64,000 nucleotides of DNA from Veillonella denticariosi JCM 15641 (GTDB lineage Bacteria > Bacillota > Negativicutes > Veillonellales > Veillonellaceae), in NCBI RefSeq assembly GCF_002959855.1, contig NZ_PPDB01000003.1, forward strand, positions 62,001 through 126,000. Reading direction: 5' to 3'. Positions 36,691-47,308 of the stretch are shown piece after piece (within the stretch, counting starts at the first letter, position 1; the number at the start of each line of letters is the position of its first letter). The notes beneath the pieces are model-generated. The model ran no database searches. It worked only from the letters and a program-made list of their open reading frames with translations, and had not been told where the DNA came from. The position numbers and the translations under genes were made by a program.

Positions 36691-37953
36691 CTATTTAACA
36701 AAGCCCTTGTAGTGGCGTGTTACCATGAGCGACTCAATTTGTTGCATTGTATCAAGTGCTACACCTACAACGATGAGAAGAGCCGTACCACCAAAGTATA
36801 CGCCCTGGACGCCTGTTATAGTACCGAGGAAATTCGGTACGATAGCAACGACAGCTAGGAATACAGCGCCTGCCAAAGTGATCTTGGTCATCACGTTATC
36901 CACATAATCAGCAGTTGGTTTACCCGCACGAATACCTGGGATAAAACCACCGTATTTTTTCATATTATCTGCCATATCTGTAATGTTGATAGAGATCGCA
37001 GTATAGAAGTAAGTAAATATGAAGATCAATATTGCATACAATGCCGTTTGTAACGGCGTTCCCCATGTGAAGTAATCCGCAAATTTATGAACCATATCAT
37101 TGTCGATAAATTGCGCAAGTGTTACAGGGAACATCAACACAGATGACGCAAAGATAATGGGAATTACACCTGCCTGATTGACTTTCAACGGCAAGAATGT
37201 AGAGTGACCACCGTACATTTTACGACCTACCACGCGTTTAGCGTATTGAATCGGAATACGACGTTGGCCTTGTGTAACTGCGACAACGATAGCGATCATC
37301 GCCAATGCAATTACAGCAAATAAAAATGCTTGGAACATATTAATTGTTCCCGTTTCGATGTATTGGTAAATGGTTTGAAGTCCATCCGGTAAACGTGCGA
37401 CGATACCGGCAAAGATAATCAGGGAAATACCATTACCTACACCATATGCTGTGATTTGTTCACCGATCCACATCAACAAGCATGTGCCTGCTGTAAGGAT
37501 GATGGCCACAACGAATACACTAAGGAAATCATTATTTACCAAAGCGTTATTTGCCTTGAGGGCAAATGCCATGCCGGAGGCTTGTACAAAGCCAAGGACT
37601 ACGGTGCCATAACGAGTTACCTTCGCTATTTTCTTACGACCCTCTTCACCATCTTTACTCCACGCCTCAAACTGAGGAACTACAGCTTGAAGCAGTTGCA
37701 TGATGATGGAAGCATTAATGTAAGGAGTAATACTCATTGCAAAGATAGAGAACTTACTTAGCGCACCACCAGCAAACAAGTCTAATAGACCGAATAGGTT
37801 ACCGGATGTAAACAAGGATTCGATAACAGATGCATCTACACCTGGCACAGGAATATGAATGCCTGCTCTGAATACAGCAAACATCATCAATGTGTATAAA
37901 ATCTTATTACGTAATTCGGTAATCTTAAAGATGTTCGAGAGGCTATCTAGCAC
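36691..37953 (-). CDS. secY: Protein translocase subunit SecY
   Basis: A 420-residue channel subunit with ten transmembrane helices, including the PGVDASVI region in the plug area and the conserved RRIPIQYAKRVVG cytosolic loop that binds SecA and the ribosome. The start is a GTG codon at 37953, one base after the rplO stop, with GAGGTGAT upstream. Cotranscribed with the spc genes. Confidence 0.96.
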   Translation of the reverse strand: MLDSLSNIFKITELRNKILYTLMMFAVFRAGIHIPVPGVDASVIESLFTSGNLFGLLDLFAGGALSKFSIFAMSITPYINASIIMQLLQAVVPQFEAWSKDGEEGRKKIAKVTRYGTVVLGFVQASGMAFALKANNALVNNDFLSVFVVAIILTAGTCLLMWIGEQITAYGVGNGISLIIFAGIVARLPDGLQTIYQYIETGTINMFQAFLFAVIALAMIAIVVAVTQGQRRIPIQYAKRVVGRKMYGGHSTFLPLKVNQAGVIPIIFASSVLMFPVTLAQFIDNDMVHKFADYFTWGTPLQTALYAILIFIFTYFYTAISINITDMADNMKKYGGFIPGIRAGKPTADYVDNVMTKITLAGAVFLAVVAIVPNFLGTITGVQGVYFGGTALLIVVGVALDTMQQIESLMVTRHYKGFVK

Positions 37954-37954
37954 C

Positions 37955-38398
37955 CTAGATCACCTCTACTTTTCCGCCTGCTGCTGTAATTTTTCCTTCA
38001 GCAGATTTAGTGAAGCCGTTAGCGATAACAGTCAAGTTTTTTACTTCCAATGTACCGTTACCTAAAATACGGATACCGTCGCGTACATTTTTCAAAATAC
38101 CGGCTTCAATAAGTGCTACAGGATCAACTGTTGCACCATCTTCAAAGCGATTTAATTGTGCTACGTTAACTTCAGCATATTCTTTAGCAAATACGTTGTT
38201 GAAACCGCGTTTTGGCAAACGACGATAAAGAGGCATTTGGCCACCTTCAAAACCGGAGCGAACGCCACCGCCGCTACGGGAGTTTTGACCTTTTTGACCA
38301 CGGCCGGAAGTTTTACCCAAACCGGAGCCAAGACCACGACCTACACGAGTTCTAGTTTTTTTAGAACCGGCAGCCGGTTGTAATTCATGAAGTTTCAT
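37955..38398 (-). CDS. rplO: Ribosomal protein L15
   Basis: A 147-residue L15, an early 50S assembly protein. Its Gly-Arg-rich N-terminus ([17 protein letters not shown] and [19 protein letters not shown]) is typical. It sits between rpmD and secY. Confidence 0.97.
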   Translation of the reverse strand: MKLHELQPAAGSKKTRTRVGRGLGSGLGKTSGRGQKGQNSRSGGGVRSGFEGGQMPLYRRLPKRGFNNVFAKEYAEVNVAQLNRFEDGATVDPVALIEAGILKNVRDGIRILGNGTLEVKNLTVIANGFTKSAEGKITAAGGKVEVI

Positions 38399-38420
38399 TC
38401 AGTGCACCTCCTTATCAGTA

Positions 38421-38600
38421 TTAAACTTCTTCAACTTTTACTAAATGTCTAACTTTGTGAAGCATACCTTCGATTTGAGGTGTTACTTCTTTAACGACTT
38501 GAGAATTAGTTTTCTTCAAGCCCAAAGCTTTAACTGTCGCGCGTTGATCTTCAGGACGACCGATTAAGCTTCTTGTTAATGTTACTTTAACTTGTGCCAT
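38421..38600 (-). CDS. rpmD: Ribosomal protein L30
   Basis: A 59-residue L30 from ATG at 38600 to TAA at 38421. It begins [16 protein letters not shown] and has a typical [13 protein letters not shown] middle. It lies between rpsE and rplO, its conserved place in the spc operon. Confidence 0.95.
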   Translation of the reverse strand: MAQVKVTLTRSLIGRPEDQRATVKALGLKKTNSQVVKEVTPQIEGMLHKVRHLVKVEEV

Positions 38601-38614
38601 TTCTTGTCTCCTTA

Positions 38615-39118
38615 TTACGCGTTATAGATTTCTTCAACGGTTTTACCACGAAGTTCAGCAACTTCGCTAGCGCGTTTCAAATCTTTCAAACCTTCGATTG
38701 TAGCGCGAACCATATTATTAGGGTTAGAAGAACCCAAGGATTTAGTCAAGATGTTACGAACACCAACCAATTCCAATACGGCACGAACAGGACCGCCGGC
38801 GATAACGCCGGTACCTTCAGCAGCCGGTTTCAAGAATACGCGGCCTGCGCCGAATACGCCTGTTACGCTGTGAGGGATTGTACCATTTTTAATCGCTACA
38901 TTTACAATATTTTTCTTAGCATCATCGATACCTTTACGAATCGCTTCAGGTACTTCCGCTGCTTTACCTAAGCCAACGCCTACATAACCGTTGCCATCAC
39001 CAACAACTACAAGTGCGCTGAAGGAAAAACGACGACCACCTTTAACTACTTTGGCTACGCGGTTGATGAATACTACTCTTTCTTTAAGATCAAGACTGGT
39101 GTAGTCAATTCTCGCCAT
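38615..39118 (-). CDS. rpsE: Ribosomal protein S5
   Basis: A 167-residue S5, which with S4 and S12 controls decoding fidelity. [19 protein letters not shown] and [20 protein letters not shown] are diagnostic. It follows rplR after 18 bases. Confidence 0.97.
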   Translation of the reverse strand: MARIDYTSLDLKERVVFINRVAKVVKGGRRFSFSALVVVGDGNGYVGVGLGKAAEVPEAIRKGIDDAKKNIVNVAIKNGTIPHSVTGVFGAGRVFLKPAAEGTGVIAGGPVRAVLELVGVRNILTKSLGSSNPNNMVRATIEGLKDLKRASEVAELRGKTVEEIYNA

Positions 39119-39136
39119 GTCTATAGTTCCTCCTTC

Positions 39137-39499
39137 TTAGAATTTTAAGCCTGCTTCACGAGCACCTTCTGCAAGTGCTGCTACGCGGCCGTGGTAAATA
39201 TAACCACCACGATCAAACACTACTGTGTCAATGCCTTTAGCGATAGCTTTTTTAGCAACTGCTTCACCGACAGCTTTAGCAGCGGCTATGTTACCACCAT
39301 AGGACAAGTTCAAATCTTTATCTAAAGAGCTAGCAGCCACCAAAGTTGTACCTGCTACGTCATCGATAACTTGAGCATAGATATTGCCTAAAGAACGGAA
39401 TACGTTCAAACGTGGGCAAGCTGCCGTACCGGAAATGTGACGGCGAATACGAAGATGACGTTTTGCTCGTGCGATGTTTCTATTAGATTTACGAGGCAA
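39137..39499 (-). CDS. rplR: Ribosomal protein L18 (TTG start)
   Basis: A 120-residue L18 that binds 5S rRNA with L5. The C-terminal [21 protein letters not shown] is diagnostic. The start is TTG at 39499, chosen because AAAGGAG lies in front with good spacing; an in-frame ATG at 39517 would lie within the ribosome site. Confidence 0.93.
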   Translation of the reverse strand: MPRKSNRNIARAKRHLRIRRHISGTAACPRLNVFRSLGNIYAQVIDDVAGTTLVAASSLDKDLNLSYGGNIAAAKAVGEAVAKKAIAKGIDTVVFDRGGYIYHGRVAALAEGAREAGLKF

Positions 39500-39534
39500 G
39501 ATATTCACTCCTTTCATTTATATAGATGATATTA

Positions 39535-40080
39535 CTATTTACCTTTTGCACCAGCTTTACCAGCTTTGCGACGAACAACTTCGCCTTCATAGCGGATACC
39601 TTTGCCTTTGTAAGGTTCAGGTTTTCTCCATTTACGGATATCAGCTGCTACTGCACCAACAACTTCTTTGTCTGCACCAGACACAACGATTTTGTTAGGA
39701 GCCGGAACATCAATTGTAATACCAGCTGGAGCTTCCATTTCTACCGGATGAGAGAAGCCAAGTGTAAGAGCTAATTTATTGCCTTGTTTAGCCGCTCTGT
39801 AACCAACACCGTTGATTTCAAGCGTTTTAGTGAATCCTTCAGTTACGCCTGTTACCATATTAGCAACAAGAGCGCGAGTCAAACCGTGAAGGGAACGATG
39901 AGCTTTGTCTTCGGAAGGACGAGCTACTGTAATTGTGTTACCTTCTACAGTGATATTCATATCTGGATGCAAATCGCGAGATAATTCGCCTTTAGGACCT
40001 TTTACATGCATATGATGATTATCATATGTAACAGTAACGCCTGCAGGAATCTCGATAGGCATTCTACCGATACGTGACAT
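39535..40080 (-). CDS. rplF: Ribosomal protein L6
   Basis: A 181-residue L6 near the factor-binding site of the 50[17 protein letters not shown] at the N-terminus and [20 protein letters not shown] at the C-terminus are typical. Between rpsH and rplR. Confidence 0.97.
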   Translation of the reverse strand: MSRIGRMPIEIPAGVTVTYDNHHMHVKGPKGELSRDLHPDMNITVEGNTITVARPSEDKAHRSLHGLTRALVANMVTGVTEGFTKTLEINGVGYRAAKQGNKLALTLGFSHPVEMEAPAGITIDVPAPNKIVVSGADKEVVGAVAADIRKWRKPEPYKGKGIRYEGEVVRRKAGKAGAKGK

Positions 40081-40104
40081 TATTTCTACCTCCTCTTGTT
40101 ACTA

Positions 40105-40491
40105 TTACCAAACGTATGCGATTACTTCGCCACCAAGACCTTCTTTACGAGCTTGCTTGTCGCTCATAACGCCTTTAGATGTAGAAATAACTGCAATACC
40201 CAAACCACCAAGTACACGAGGAAGTTCTTCCTTTTTCGCGTAAACACGTAAACCAGGTTTGGAAATACGTTTAATTCCTGTAATAACTTTTTCGCTATTG
40301 GAACCATATTTCAAAGTTACTTTTAAAGTGTTTTCTTCTTTTTCTACGTTCTTTACGAAACCTTCTTGTAAAAGGATCTCAAGAACAGCTGCTTTCATTC
40401 TAGATGCCGGAATGTTTACCGTTTCATGAAGTGCAGCATTTGCATTACGGATGCGCGTAAGCATATCCGCGATAGGATCGGTCATTACCAT
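40105..40491 (-). CDS. rpsH: Ribosomal protein S8
   Basis: A 128-residue S8, primary binder of 16S helix 21 and, in other bacteria, repressor of the spc operon. [15 protein letters not shown] and the C-terminal [22 protein letters not shown] regions are diagnostic. ATG at 40491 is kept because GAGGAGG lies ten bases before it; a second ATG two codons in is possible. Confidence 0.96.
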   Translation of the reverse strand: MVMTDPIADMLTRIRNANAALHETVNIPASRMKAAVLEILLQEGFVKNVEKEENTLKVTLKYGSNSEKVITGIKRISKPGLRVYAKKEELPRVLGGLGIAVISTSKGVMSDKQARKEGLGGEVIAYVW

Positions 40492-40518
40492 AATCTAAAA
40501 ACCTCCTCTCGTCTAATA

Positions 40519-40788
40519 TTACCAGCTGGCTTTTTTAACACCAGGAATTTGTCCTTTATACGCCAATTCACGGAACGCAATACGGCTGATACCGAATTTA
40601 CGCATATAGCCGTGAGGACGACCAGTTAAGTTGCAACGATTGTGCAAGCGTGTCGGGGATGCATTAGCCGGTAATTTGGATAAGCCTTCATAATCACCTG
40701 CTGCTTTTAACGCTTCACGTTTAGCTGCATATTTTTCAACGATTTTAGCGCGTTTCTTTTCGCGTTCAATCATAGATTTTTTAGCCAT
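40519..40788 (-). CDS. rpsN: Ribosomal protein S14 (zinc-free type)
   Basis: An 89-residue S14 with no CxxC zinc motif, so it is the long C-minus type. The C-terminal [17 protein letters not shown] and [21 protein letters not shown] regions are typical. Between rplE and rpsH in the spc operon. Confidence 0.96.
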   Translation of the reverse strand: MAKKSMIEREKKRAKIVEKYAAKREALKAAGDYEGLSKLPANASPTRLHNRCNLTGRPHGYMRKFGISRIAFRELAYKGQIPGVKKASW

Positions 40789-40804
40789 CTATATGTTCCT
40801 CCTA

Positions 40805-41344
40805 TTATTTTTCAAAAGGCATACCGAATTGAGTCAACAATTCACGAGCTTCTTCATCTGTATTAGCACTTGTTACGATAATGATATCCATACCAGTAAC
40901 GCGTTCTACCTGATCATATTCGATTTCAGGGAAGATGAGCTGTTCTTTAAGACCCAAAGCGTAGTTACCACGGCCATCAAATGCAGTAGCGCTGATACCG
41001 CGGAAGTCACGTACACGAGGTAATGCCGCATTGATCAATTTATCAAGGAATTCATACATGCGTTCGCCACGAAGAGTAACTTTTGTACCCAACGCCATGC
41101 CTTCACGAACTTTAAAGTTCGCAATGGATTTTTTAGCTTTTGTGATTACAGGTTTTTGACCTGCAATGATAGTCAAATCATGAACAGCCGCTTCCAATGC
41201 TTTTGCATTGCCTACTGCATCACCTACGCCCATGTTGATAACGATTTTTTCCAATTTAGGAATTTCCATTACGTTGCCGTAACTGAATTTTTCTTGCATA
41301 CTCTTTTTGATTTCAGAGTTGTATTGTTCAAACAAACGAGACAT
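40805..41344 (-). CDS. rplE: Ribosomal protein L5
   Basis: A 179-residue L5 of the central protuberance, which binds 5S rRNA and contacts S13. [16 protein letters not shown] and the [19 protein letters not shown] stretch are diagnostic. It follows rplX after 23 bases. Confidence 0.97.
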   Translation of the reverse strand: MSRLFEQYNSEIKKSMQEKFSYGNVMEIPKLEKIVINMGVGDAVGNAKALEAAVHDLTIIAGQKPVITKAKKSIANFKVREGMALGTKVTLRGERMYEFLDKLINAALPRVRDFRGISATAFDGRGNYALGLKEQLIFPEIEYDQVERVTGMDIIIVTSANTDEEARELLTQFGMPFEK

Positions 41345-41367
41345 TTATGTAGCTCCTCCTTTCCTGA

Positions 41368-41688
41368 TTATTTAAGTACTGTACCGGATTTAACAGTAGC
41401 GCGAACGAATTTACCGTCTTTACCTTCTACTTTTTTGATACGAGTAGCTGTTTTAGTTTCTGGATCAACGATCATTACGTTGGAAACATGGATACCAGCT
41501 TCTTTAGTAACGATGCCGCCTTGTGGGTTAGCTTGAGAAGGTTTTGTGTGACGTTTTACAGTATTAACGCCTTCAACAAATACGCGTTCTTTTTTAGGTT
41601 CAGTAGCGATTACTTTACCTTGCTTACCTTTATCTTTACCGGAGATAACAACAACGGTATCGCCTTTTTTGATTTGTAATTTAGCCAT
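41368..41688 (-). CDS. rplX: Ribosomal protein L24
   Basis: A 106-residue L24 with an N-terminal KOW motif ([19 protein letters not shown] near residues 5-23), an initiator of 50S assembly. It lies between rplN and rplE. Confidence 0.97.
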   Translation of the reverse strand: MAKLQIKKGDTVVVISGKDKGKQGKVIATEPKKERVFVEGVNTVKRHTKPSQANPQGGIVTKEAGIHVSNVMIVDPETKTATRIKKVEGKDGKFVRATVKSGTVLK

Positions 41689-41706
41689 ATGCTGCGTTCC
41701 TCCTTC

Positions 41707-42075
41707 TTATAATACTTCCGGAGCCAAAGAAACGATTTTCATGAAGTCTTTTTCACGAAGTTCTCTCGCTACCGGTCCAAAGATACGAGTACCACGAGGG
41801 GTCTTGTCATCTTTAATAACTACTGCTGCGTTTTCATCAAAACGGATATAGGAACCGTCTTGACGGCGGATACCTTTTTTAGAACGAACAATAACAGCTT
41901 TGACTACGTCGCCTTTCTTGACAACGCCACCGGGTGATGCATCTTTTACAGAAGCAACGATTACGTCACCGATATTGCCGAATTTGCGATAAGAACCGCC
42001 CATGACTTGGATGCACATAATACGTTTAGCACCAGTGTTGTCGGCAACATTCAAAATTGTTTGTTGCTGGATCAT
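41707..42075 (-). CDS. rplN: Ribosomal protein L14
   Basis: A 122-residue L14 at the subunit interface. [19 protein letters not shown] at the N-terminus and [14 protein letters not shown] at the C-terminus are diagnostic. It follows rpsQ after 24 bases. Confidence 0.97.
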   Translation of the reverse strand: MIQQQTILNVADNTGAKRIMCIQVMGGSYRKFGNIGDVIVASVKDASPGGVVKKGDVVKAVIVRSKKGIRRQDGSYIRFDENAAVVIKDDKTPRGTRIFGPVARELREKDFMKIVSLAPEVL

Positions 42076-42099
42076 CGTCTATTCCTCCTTACATCACTC

Positions 42100-42360
42100 T
42101 TATTTTTGTCTTTCAAGAATTTCAACAACTCTCCAACATTTATCTTTAGAAAGTGGACGAGTTTCTACAATTTTAACTGTATCGCCAATTTGACACTCAT
42201 TGTTTTCATCATGAGCTTTGAAGCGTTTTGTGCTAACCATTGGCTTATTATATAATGCGTGAGGTACTTTACGTTCAACAGCAACAACAACAGTTTTGTC
42301 CATTTTGTCGCTAACAACTTTACCTACGCGGACTTTACGTACGTTTCTTTCTTCTGCCAC
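42100..42360 (-). CDS. rpsQ: Ribosomal protein S17 (GTG start)
   Basis: An 86-residue OB-fold S17 that binds 16S rRNA early. The stretch [19 protein letters not shown] is diagnostic. GTG at 42360 is preferred over an in-frame ATG at 42381, because AAAGGAGG lies nine bases before it. Downstream of rpmC in the S10-spc run. Confidence 0.93.
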   Translation of the reverse strand: MAEERNVRKVRVGKVVSDKMDKTVVVAVERKVPHALYNKPMVSTKRFKAHDENNECQIGDTVKIVETRPLSKDKCWRVVEILERQK

Positions 42361-42401
42361 GATTTTAAGCCTCCTTTTCAAACTTTAACAAATCTGTGTT
42401 A

Positions 42402-42605
42402 TTATGCGTTTTCAGATTTAAGTTCAACTTCACGTTGTACAGTTTTAATACGAGCGATTGTCTTCTTAACTTCACGAATGCGCATAGGATTTTCTAATTG
42501 ACCTGTTGCAAGCTGAAAACGGAGGTTAAATAACTCTTCCTTAAGACCGGAAACTTTTTGTTCCATTTCGGCAGCGCTCATATTGCGAATGTCATTAACC
42601 TTCAT
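42402..42605 (-). CDS. rpmC: Ribosomal protein L29
   Basis: A 67-residue two-helix protein near the peptide exit, next to L23. It has the typical [21 protein letters not shown] stretch. Its start overlaps the end of rplP by 11 bases, implying coupled translation. Confidence 0.96.
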   Translation of the reverse strand: MKVNDIRNMSAAEMEQKVSGLKEELFNLRFQLATGQLENPMRIREVKKTIARIKTVQREVELKSENA

Positions 42606-43032
42606 TTACGTCACCACCCAATTCTTTACCCTTAACAACAAATTTGCATTTGATTGGAAGTTTATGGCTTGCAAGACGCATAGCTTCACGAGCTACAGCC
42701 TCAGGCACACCGTCCATTTCAAACATTACACGACCTGGTTTAACCACTGCTACCCAGTATTCAGGCGAACCTTTACCGGAACCCATACGAGTACCTGCAG
42801 GTTTAGCTGTGATTGGTTTGTCAGGGAAAATTTTAATCCATACATTACCGCCACGTTTGATATAACGAGTCATAGCAATACGGGCAGCTTCGATTTGACG
42901 GTTTGTAATCCAAGATGGTTCGCATGCTACCAAGCCGAACTCACCATGAGACACTGTATTACCGCGCATAGCACGACCTTTCATACGGCCGCGGAATTGC
43001 TTACGATGTTTTACGCGCTTTGGAATAAGCAT
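42595..43032 (-). CDS. rplP: Ribosomal protein L16
   Basis: A 145-residue L16 near the A site and CCA end of t[20 protein letters not shown] and the [20 protein letters not shown] stretch are diagnostic. The ATG overlaps the rpsC stop as TAATG. Confidence 0.97.
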   Translation of the reverse strand: MLIPKRVKHRKQFRGRMKGRAMRGNTVSHGEFGLVACEPSWITNRQIEAARIAMTRYIKRGGNVWIKIFPDKPITAKPAGTRMGSGKGSPEYWVAVVKPGRVMFEMDGVPEAVAREAMRLASHKLPIKCKFVVKGKELGGDVNEG

Positions 43033-43700
43033 TACTTGCCACCTTCTTCCTTCTTAGCAGGCGTTTGTTTCGCCTCAGGCAAAACTTCACCTTTGTAAAT
43101 CCATACTTTAACGCCGATACAACCGTATGTTGTATGAGCTTCAGCAGTACCATAGTCGATGTCTGCACGCAATGTATGCAATGGGATAGAACCTTCACGG
43201 TAGGATTCGCTACGAGCGATTTCAGCGCCACCAAGACGACCGCTTACCATGATCTTAATACCTTTTGCACCCAAGCGCATCGTACGACCAACAGCTTGTT
43301 TCATTGCGCGGCGGAAACCAATACGGCGTTCCAATTGGCCGGCAATGTTTTCAGCAACTAATGTCGAATCCATGTCTGCCTGTTTAATTTCAGCGATGTT
43401 AACGTCCACTTGTTTATCAGTGAAACGAGTCATTGCTTTTTTGATATCTTCGATACCAGCACCACCACGACCGATAACCATACCTGGTTTTGCAGTGTGG
43501 ATAGTCAATTTAATACGTTTATTTGTACGCTCGATTTCAATGCGGGAAATACCAGCAATGAAAAGGGTTTCTTTCAAGAAGTTACGAATTTTTACGTCTT
43601 CATGAAGATTAGCAGCGAAATCTTTATCTGCATACCATTTTGCGTCCCAATCTTTTACGATACCGACACGCAAACCGTGTGGATTAACTTTTTGACCCAC
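43032..43700 (-). CDS. rpsC: Ribosomal protein S3
   Basis: A 222-residue S3 with a KH domain (around residues 60-110; the [17 protein letters not shown] loop) and the conserved C-terminal domain. It forms the mRNA entry channel with S4 and S5. [19 protein letters not shown] marks the start. It follows rplV after 16 bases. Confidence 0.97.
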   Translation of the reverse strand: MGQKVNPHGLRVGIVKDWDAKWYADKDFAANLHEDVKIRNFLKETLFIAGISRIEIERTNKRIKLTIHTAKPGMVIGRGGAGIEDIKKAMTRFTDKQVDVNIAEIKQADMDSTLVAENIAGQLERRIGFRRAMKQAVGRTMRLGAKGIKIMVSGRLGGAEIARSESYREGSIPLHTLRADIDYGTAEAHTTYGCIGVKVWIYKGEVLPEAKQTPAKKEEGGK

Positions 43701-43716
43701 TCTGATTCCCTCCTTC

Positions 43717-44052
43717 TTAAGCTCTTTCTTTAACTACTACTGTTACGTGGCTAGTGCGTTTCAAGATTTTGAAAGCTTGACCACGGGAACGAGGATGAAT
43801 GCGTTTTAATGTAGGGCCTTGATCAACGAAGATCTCGGATACGTAAAGATTGTCAACATTCATATCGAAATTGTGTTCTGCATTTGCTACAGCAGAACGC
43901 ATTACTTTTTCTACTACATCGGCGCCAACTTTCGGAGTAAACTTCAAGATGGCAAATGCTTCGCCGATGTTTTTACCGCGCACTAAATCTGCTACGATAC
44001 GGATTTTACGAGGCGCGATTCGGATATGTCTAGCGATTGCTTTTGCTTCCAT
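43717..44052 (-). CDS. rplV: Ribosomal protein L22
   Basis: A 111-residue L22 whose hairpin lines the exit tunnel. [22 protein letters not shown] and the [22 protein letters not shown] stretch are diagnostic. Macrolide-resistance sites lie in the hairpin; no obvious deletion is seen. Confidence 0.97.
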   Translation of the reverse strand: MEAKAIARHIRIAPRKIRIVADLVRGKNIGEAFAILKFTPKVGADVVEKVMRSAVANAEHNFDMNVDNLYVSEIFVDQGPTLKRIHPRSRGQAFKILKRTSHVTVVVKERA

Positions 44053-44065
44053 GTATTATTTCCTC

Positions 44066-44347
44066 CTATTTTTTGCCTGTAGATTTTTCGTCCTTACCAT
44101 GACCTCTATAAGTACGTGTAGGGGCGAACTCACCTAATTTATGACCTACCATATCTTCTGTAATGAATACAGGTACGTGTTTGCGACCATCATGCACAGC
44201 AATTGTGTGGCCTACAAAACTAGGGATAATAGTAGAGGCACGGGACCAGGTTTTTACAACTTTCTTTTCGTTAGTTTCGTTTAAAGCATCAACTTTCTTA
44301 AGCAAATGATCTGCTACGAAAGGGCCTTTTTTAATAGATCTGGACAC
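44066..44347 (-). CDS. rpsS: Ribosomal protein S19
   Basis: A 93-residue S19 of the 30S head. [17 protein letters not shown] and [18 protein letters not shown] are diagnostic. It follows rplB after 23 bases. Confidence 0.97.
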   Translation of the reverse strand: MSRSIKKGPFVADHLLKKVDALNETNEKKVVKTWSRASTIIPSFVGHTIAVHDGRKHVPVFITEDMVGHKLGEFAPTRTYRGHGKDEKSTGKK

Positions 44348-44370
44348 TATTTTATCTCCTTTCCTTTATC

Positions 44371-45201
44371 CTATTTTGTACGACGTTTAATGATCAAGCT
44401 GTTAGAAGCTTTTTTCTTGTCGCGAGTTTTAACACCATGTGCTGGTTTGCCCCAAGGTGTAACAGGATGTTTACGACCAACAGGAGATTTACCTTCACCA
44501 CCACCATGTGGATGGTCACAAGGGTTCATTACAACACCGCGGTTACCAGGACGAACGCCCATCCAACGATGACGACCAGCTTTACCGATTACAAGGTTGC
44601 TGTGGTCAGCGTTACCAACAACACCGATTGTCGCACGGCATTCTTGACGTACGCGGCGCATTTCGCCGGATGGCAAACGAAGGATAGCATAGCCATTATC
44701 CTTACCCATCAACTGAGCGGATGTACCAGCGGAACGAACGATTTGACCGCCTTTACCGATTTTCAATTCGATATTGTGAATTTGAGTACCGTCTGGGATA
44801 TTCATCAATGGTAAGCAGTTACCAGGTTTAATATCGGAATCAGGGCCGGAGAATACAACGTCACCAACTTTTAAGCCGTTTGGCGCTAAAATATAACGTT
44901 TTTCACCATCAGCATAGTTAAGCAAAGCAATGCGAGAAGAACGGTTAGGATCATACTCGATTGTAGCTACCTTAGCCGGAATATTATCTTTAGTACGTTT
45001 GAAGTCAATGATACGGTATTGACGTTTATGACCGCCACCTTGGTGACGAACCGTCATTTTACCAGTATTGTTACGACCACCTTTTTGAGAAATCTTAGTG
45101 AGCAAGGATTTTTCCGGTTTGCTTGCTGTGATTTCGTCGAAGGCGGATACTGTCATAAACCGGCGACCAGCGGAGTACGGTTTAAATGATTTAATTGCCA
45201 T
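44371..45201 (-). CDS. rplB: Ribosomal protein L2
   Basis: A 276-residue L2, core of the peptidyl transferase region. The C-terminal [21 protein letters not shown] stretch contains the universal His in the GGGEG loop region. Length is typical for bacteria. It follows rplW after 26 bases. Confidence 0.97.
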   Translation of the reverse strand: MAIKSFKPYSAGRRFMTVSAFDEITASKPEKSLLTKISQKGGRNNTGKMTVRHQGGGHKRQYRIIDFKRTKDNIPAKVATIEYDPNRSSRIALLNYADGEKRYILAPNGLKVGDVVFSGPDSDIKPGNCLPLMNIPDGTQIHNIELKIGKGGQIVRSAGTSAQLMGKDNGYAILRLPSGEMRRVRQECRATIGVVGNADHSNLVIGKAGRHRWMGVRPGNRGVVMNPCDHPHGGGEGKSPVGRKHPVTPWGKPAHGVKTRDKKKASNSLIIKRRTK

Positions 45202-45227
45202 TAGTGGGCCTCCTTACAACTAGACTC

Positions 45228-45512
45228 TTAGACACCTTCAAAGAATTCAATGGATTCGCCAGCTTTTAAGGTTACGATAGCTTTTTTGTAATCGCTACGT
45301 TTACCTTGTGTACGACCCATGCGTTTAGTTTTGCCTAAAACGCGAATAGTAGCTACTTTCTCTACTTTTACATTGAAGATTTTTTCAACTGCTTGACGGA
45401 TTTGCACTTTATTTGCAGTTAAAGGCACACGGAAAGTGTATTTGCCTTCTTCCATAAGCATAGTGGATTTTTCGGTAATAACCGGGCGGATTAGTACATC
45501 ATGTAATTGCAT
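45228..45512 (-). CDS. rplW: Ribosomal protein L23
   Basis: A 94-residue L23 at the tunnel exit, docking site for trigger factor and [23 protein letters not shown] is diagnostic. The ATG overlaps the rplD stop as TAATG. Confidence 0.97.
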   Translation of the reverse strand: MQLHDVLIRPVITEKSTMLMEEGKYTFRVPLTANKVQIRQAVEKIFNVKVEKVATIRVLGKTKRMGRTQGKRSDYKKAIVTLKAGESIEFFEGV

Positions 45513-46135
45513 TATCCGAGCACCTCCTCGATTTTTTCGACAGCGCCTTTAGTAATGAAGAGCTTATCGTAATGAAGAAGATCGAAAATGTTCATACCTT
45601 CGCAAGCCAATGCTTTAACACCTTGGATATTACGAGCGGAACGTTCAACATTTACATCACCTTCAGTGATGAACAATACTTTTGCATCACCAACGTTGAA
45701 GCTGTTAAGAATGTTCAACACTTCTTTAGTTTTAGGAGCTGCTAATGTGATTTCTTCCAAAACGTATAATTCGCTATTATTCACTTTATCGCTAAGAGCA
45801 GATTTAACTGCCAAACGTCTAGCCTTACGAGGCATAGCTTTATAATAGCTGCGAGGTTGAGGACCAAATGTAGTACCGCCACCGATCCAGATTGGGGAAC
45901 GGCTGGAGCCTGCACGTGCACGACCGGTACCTTTTTGTTTCCAAGGTTTGCGACCGCCGCCGCGAACCATACCTCTAGTTTTTGTTGCATGTGTGCCGAG
46001 ACGTTCGTTAGACAATTGACGAACTACGGCTTGATGCATAACGGCTTCGTTTACTTCAACGCCGAATACTGCATCGTTTAACTGTATTTCACCGACTTTA
46101 ACGCCGGATTGATTATATGTTGCTACTGTAGGCAT
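45512..46135 (-). CDS. rplD: Ribosomal protein L4
   Basis: A 207-residue L4, whose extended loop ([20 protein letters not shown]) lines the tunnel and is diagnostic. In some bacteria L4 represses the S10 operon by attenuation. It follows rplC after 26 bases. Confidence 0.97.
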   Translation of the reverse strand: MPTVATYNQSGVKVGEIQLNDAVFGVEVNEAVMHQAVVRQLSNERLGTHATKTRGMVRGGGRKPWKQKGTGRARAGSSRSPIWIGGGTTFGPQPRSYYKAMPRKARRLAVKSALSDKVNNSELYVLEEITLAAPKTKEVLNILNSFNVGDAKVLFITEGDVNVERSARNIQGVKALACEGMNIFDLLHYDKLFITKGAVEKIEEVLG

Positions 46136-46161
46136 TACATAATCCTCCTTTCGACAAATGA

Positions 46162-46803
46162 TTATTTAACAGGTTTAACCGTGCTCTGAACCATAACCAA
46201 GCTACCTTTAGCGCCTGGGATACCACCTTTAACCAATAAAAGGTTACGTTCAGCATCAACTTTCACAACGGATAAGCGTTGTACGGTAACTCTGTAACCA
46301 CCCATTTGTCCAGGGAGTTTTTTACCTTTGTATACCTTACCGCCGCCACCGGAGATCATAGGACCGATGGAACCAGGTTCACGGTGAGATTTGGAACCGT
46401 GAGTTTCAGGACCACGGGAGAAATTATGGCGTTTAATCGTGCCAGCAAACCCTTTACCTTTACCTGTACCCACTACGTCCACCAATTCACCTTCTGCGAA
46501 GATATCAGCTGCCAGAGTTTGGCCTACTGTGTAGTCAGCCGCATTGTCAACGCGAACTTCGCGAAGGTATTTCACTGGATCTACGCCAGCTTTGTCGAAC
46601 TGACCTTTTACAGGTTTTGTTAAATGTTTTTCTTTAATGGAACCGTAACCAATTTGTACTGCTTCGTAGCCGTCTGTTTCAACAGTCTTTACGCGCACTA
46701 CAACGCTTGGGGTAGTTTCCACTACTGTTACAGGAACTAAACGGCCTTCAGCTGTGAAGACTTGTGTCATTCCTAATTTTTTACCCAAAATAGCTTTAGA
46801 CAT
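46162..46803 (-). CDS. rplC: Ribosomal protein L3
   Basis: A 213-residue L3 whose loop reaches the peptidyl transferase centre. KAILGKKLGMTQVF at the N-terminus and the GSKSHREPGSIG region are diagnostic. It follows rpsJ after 12 bases. Confidence 0.97.
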   Translation of the reverse strand: MSKAILGKKLGMTQVFTAEGRLVPVTVVETTPSVVVRVKTVETDGYEAVQIGYGSIKEKHLTKPVKGQFDKAGVDPVKYLREVRVDNAADYTVGQTLAADIFAEGELVDVVGTGKGKGFAGTIKRHNFSRGPETHGSKSHREPGSIGPMISGGGGKVYKGKKLPGQMGGYRVTVQRLSVVKVDAERNLLLVKGGIPGAKGSLVMVQSTVKPVK

Positions 46804-46815
46804 TATCGCACCTCC

Positions 46816-47127
46816 TTATAGTTTTATTTCAATAGATACACCAGCCGGTAAATCTAAACGAGTGATAGCATCTACTGTTTTCGAATTTGGTTCAAGAATA
46901 TCGATCAAGCGTTTATGTGTACGCATTTCGAATTGTTCACGGGAGTCTTTGTTTACATGTACTGAACGAAGAATCGTGAAGATATTCTTTTCTGTTGGCA
47001 ATGGAATCGGACCAGAAACCATAGCGCCATTTCTTTTTGCAGTGTCTACGATCTTAGCAGCGCTTTGATCGAGAGCTTTGTGGTCGTATGCCTTAAGGCG
47101 AATACGGATTTTTTGCTGTTTAGCCAT
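46816..47127 (-). CDS. rpsJ: Ribosomal protein S10
   Basis: A 103-residue S10 of the 30S head that also acts as NusE in antitermination. [18 protein letters not shown] and the [16 protein letters not shown] stretch are diagnostic. AGGAGG precedes the ATG. First gene of the S10 operon; the 181-base gap from tuf contains a long hairpin and a 14-codon upstream frame. Confidence 0.97.
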   Translation of the reverse strand: MAKQQKIRIRLKAYDHKALDQSAAKIVDTAKRNGAMVSGPIPLPTEKNIFTILRSVHVNKDSREQFEMRTHKRLIDILEPNSKTVDAITRLDLPAGVSIEIKL

Positions 47128-47129
47128 TA

Positions 47130-47174
47130 TTAATAATTCCTCCTGTCGTCCATTTCATGAATGAACTGCTCCAT
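47130..47174 (-). CDS. Possible 14-codon upstream frame before rpsJ
   Basis: ATG at 47174 with GGGGGAG seven bases before it, 14 codons ([14 protein letters not shown]) and TAA two bases before the rpsJ start. The frame covers the rpsJ ribosome site, so its translation could modulate rpsJ. It may equally be chance; its ribosome site is good, but no other support exists. Confidence 0.3.
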   Translation of the reverse strand: MEQFIHEMDDRRNY

Positions 47175-47230
47175 AGAAATTCTCCCCCGCAGAGGCAACC
47201 TTCTACTTCATAGTTTAAAAACACAACACT

Positions 47231-47253
47231 AGAGCGGCAGTATCTGCCGCTCT
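47231..47253 (-). other. Stable hairpin between tuf and rpsJ
   Basis: A 10-bp perfect stem AGAGCGGCAG/CTGCCGCTCT with a three-base loop. It is not followed directly by a T-run (TTTTT begins about 10 bases later), so it may be a partial terminator or a processing site separating str from S10 expression. Confidence 0.6.
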
Positions 47254-47308
47254 TATGTGCTGCAAGTATTGTACTCAGCGCATTACTGCGATGAGCATAA
47301 AAGGTATA

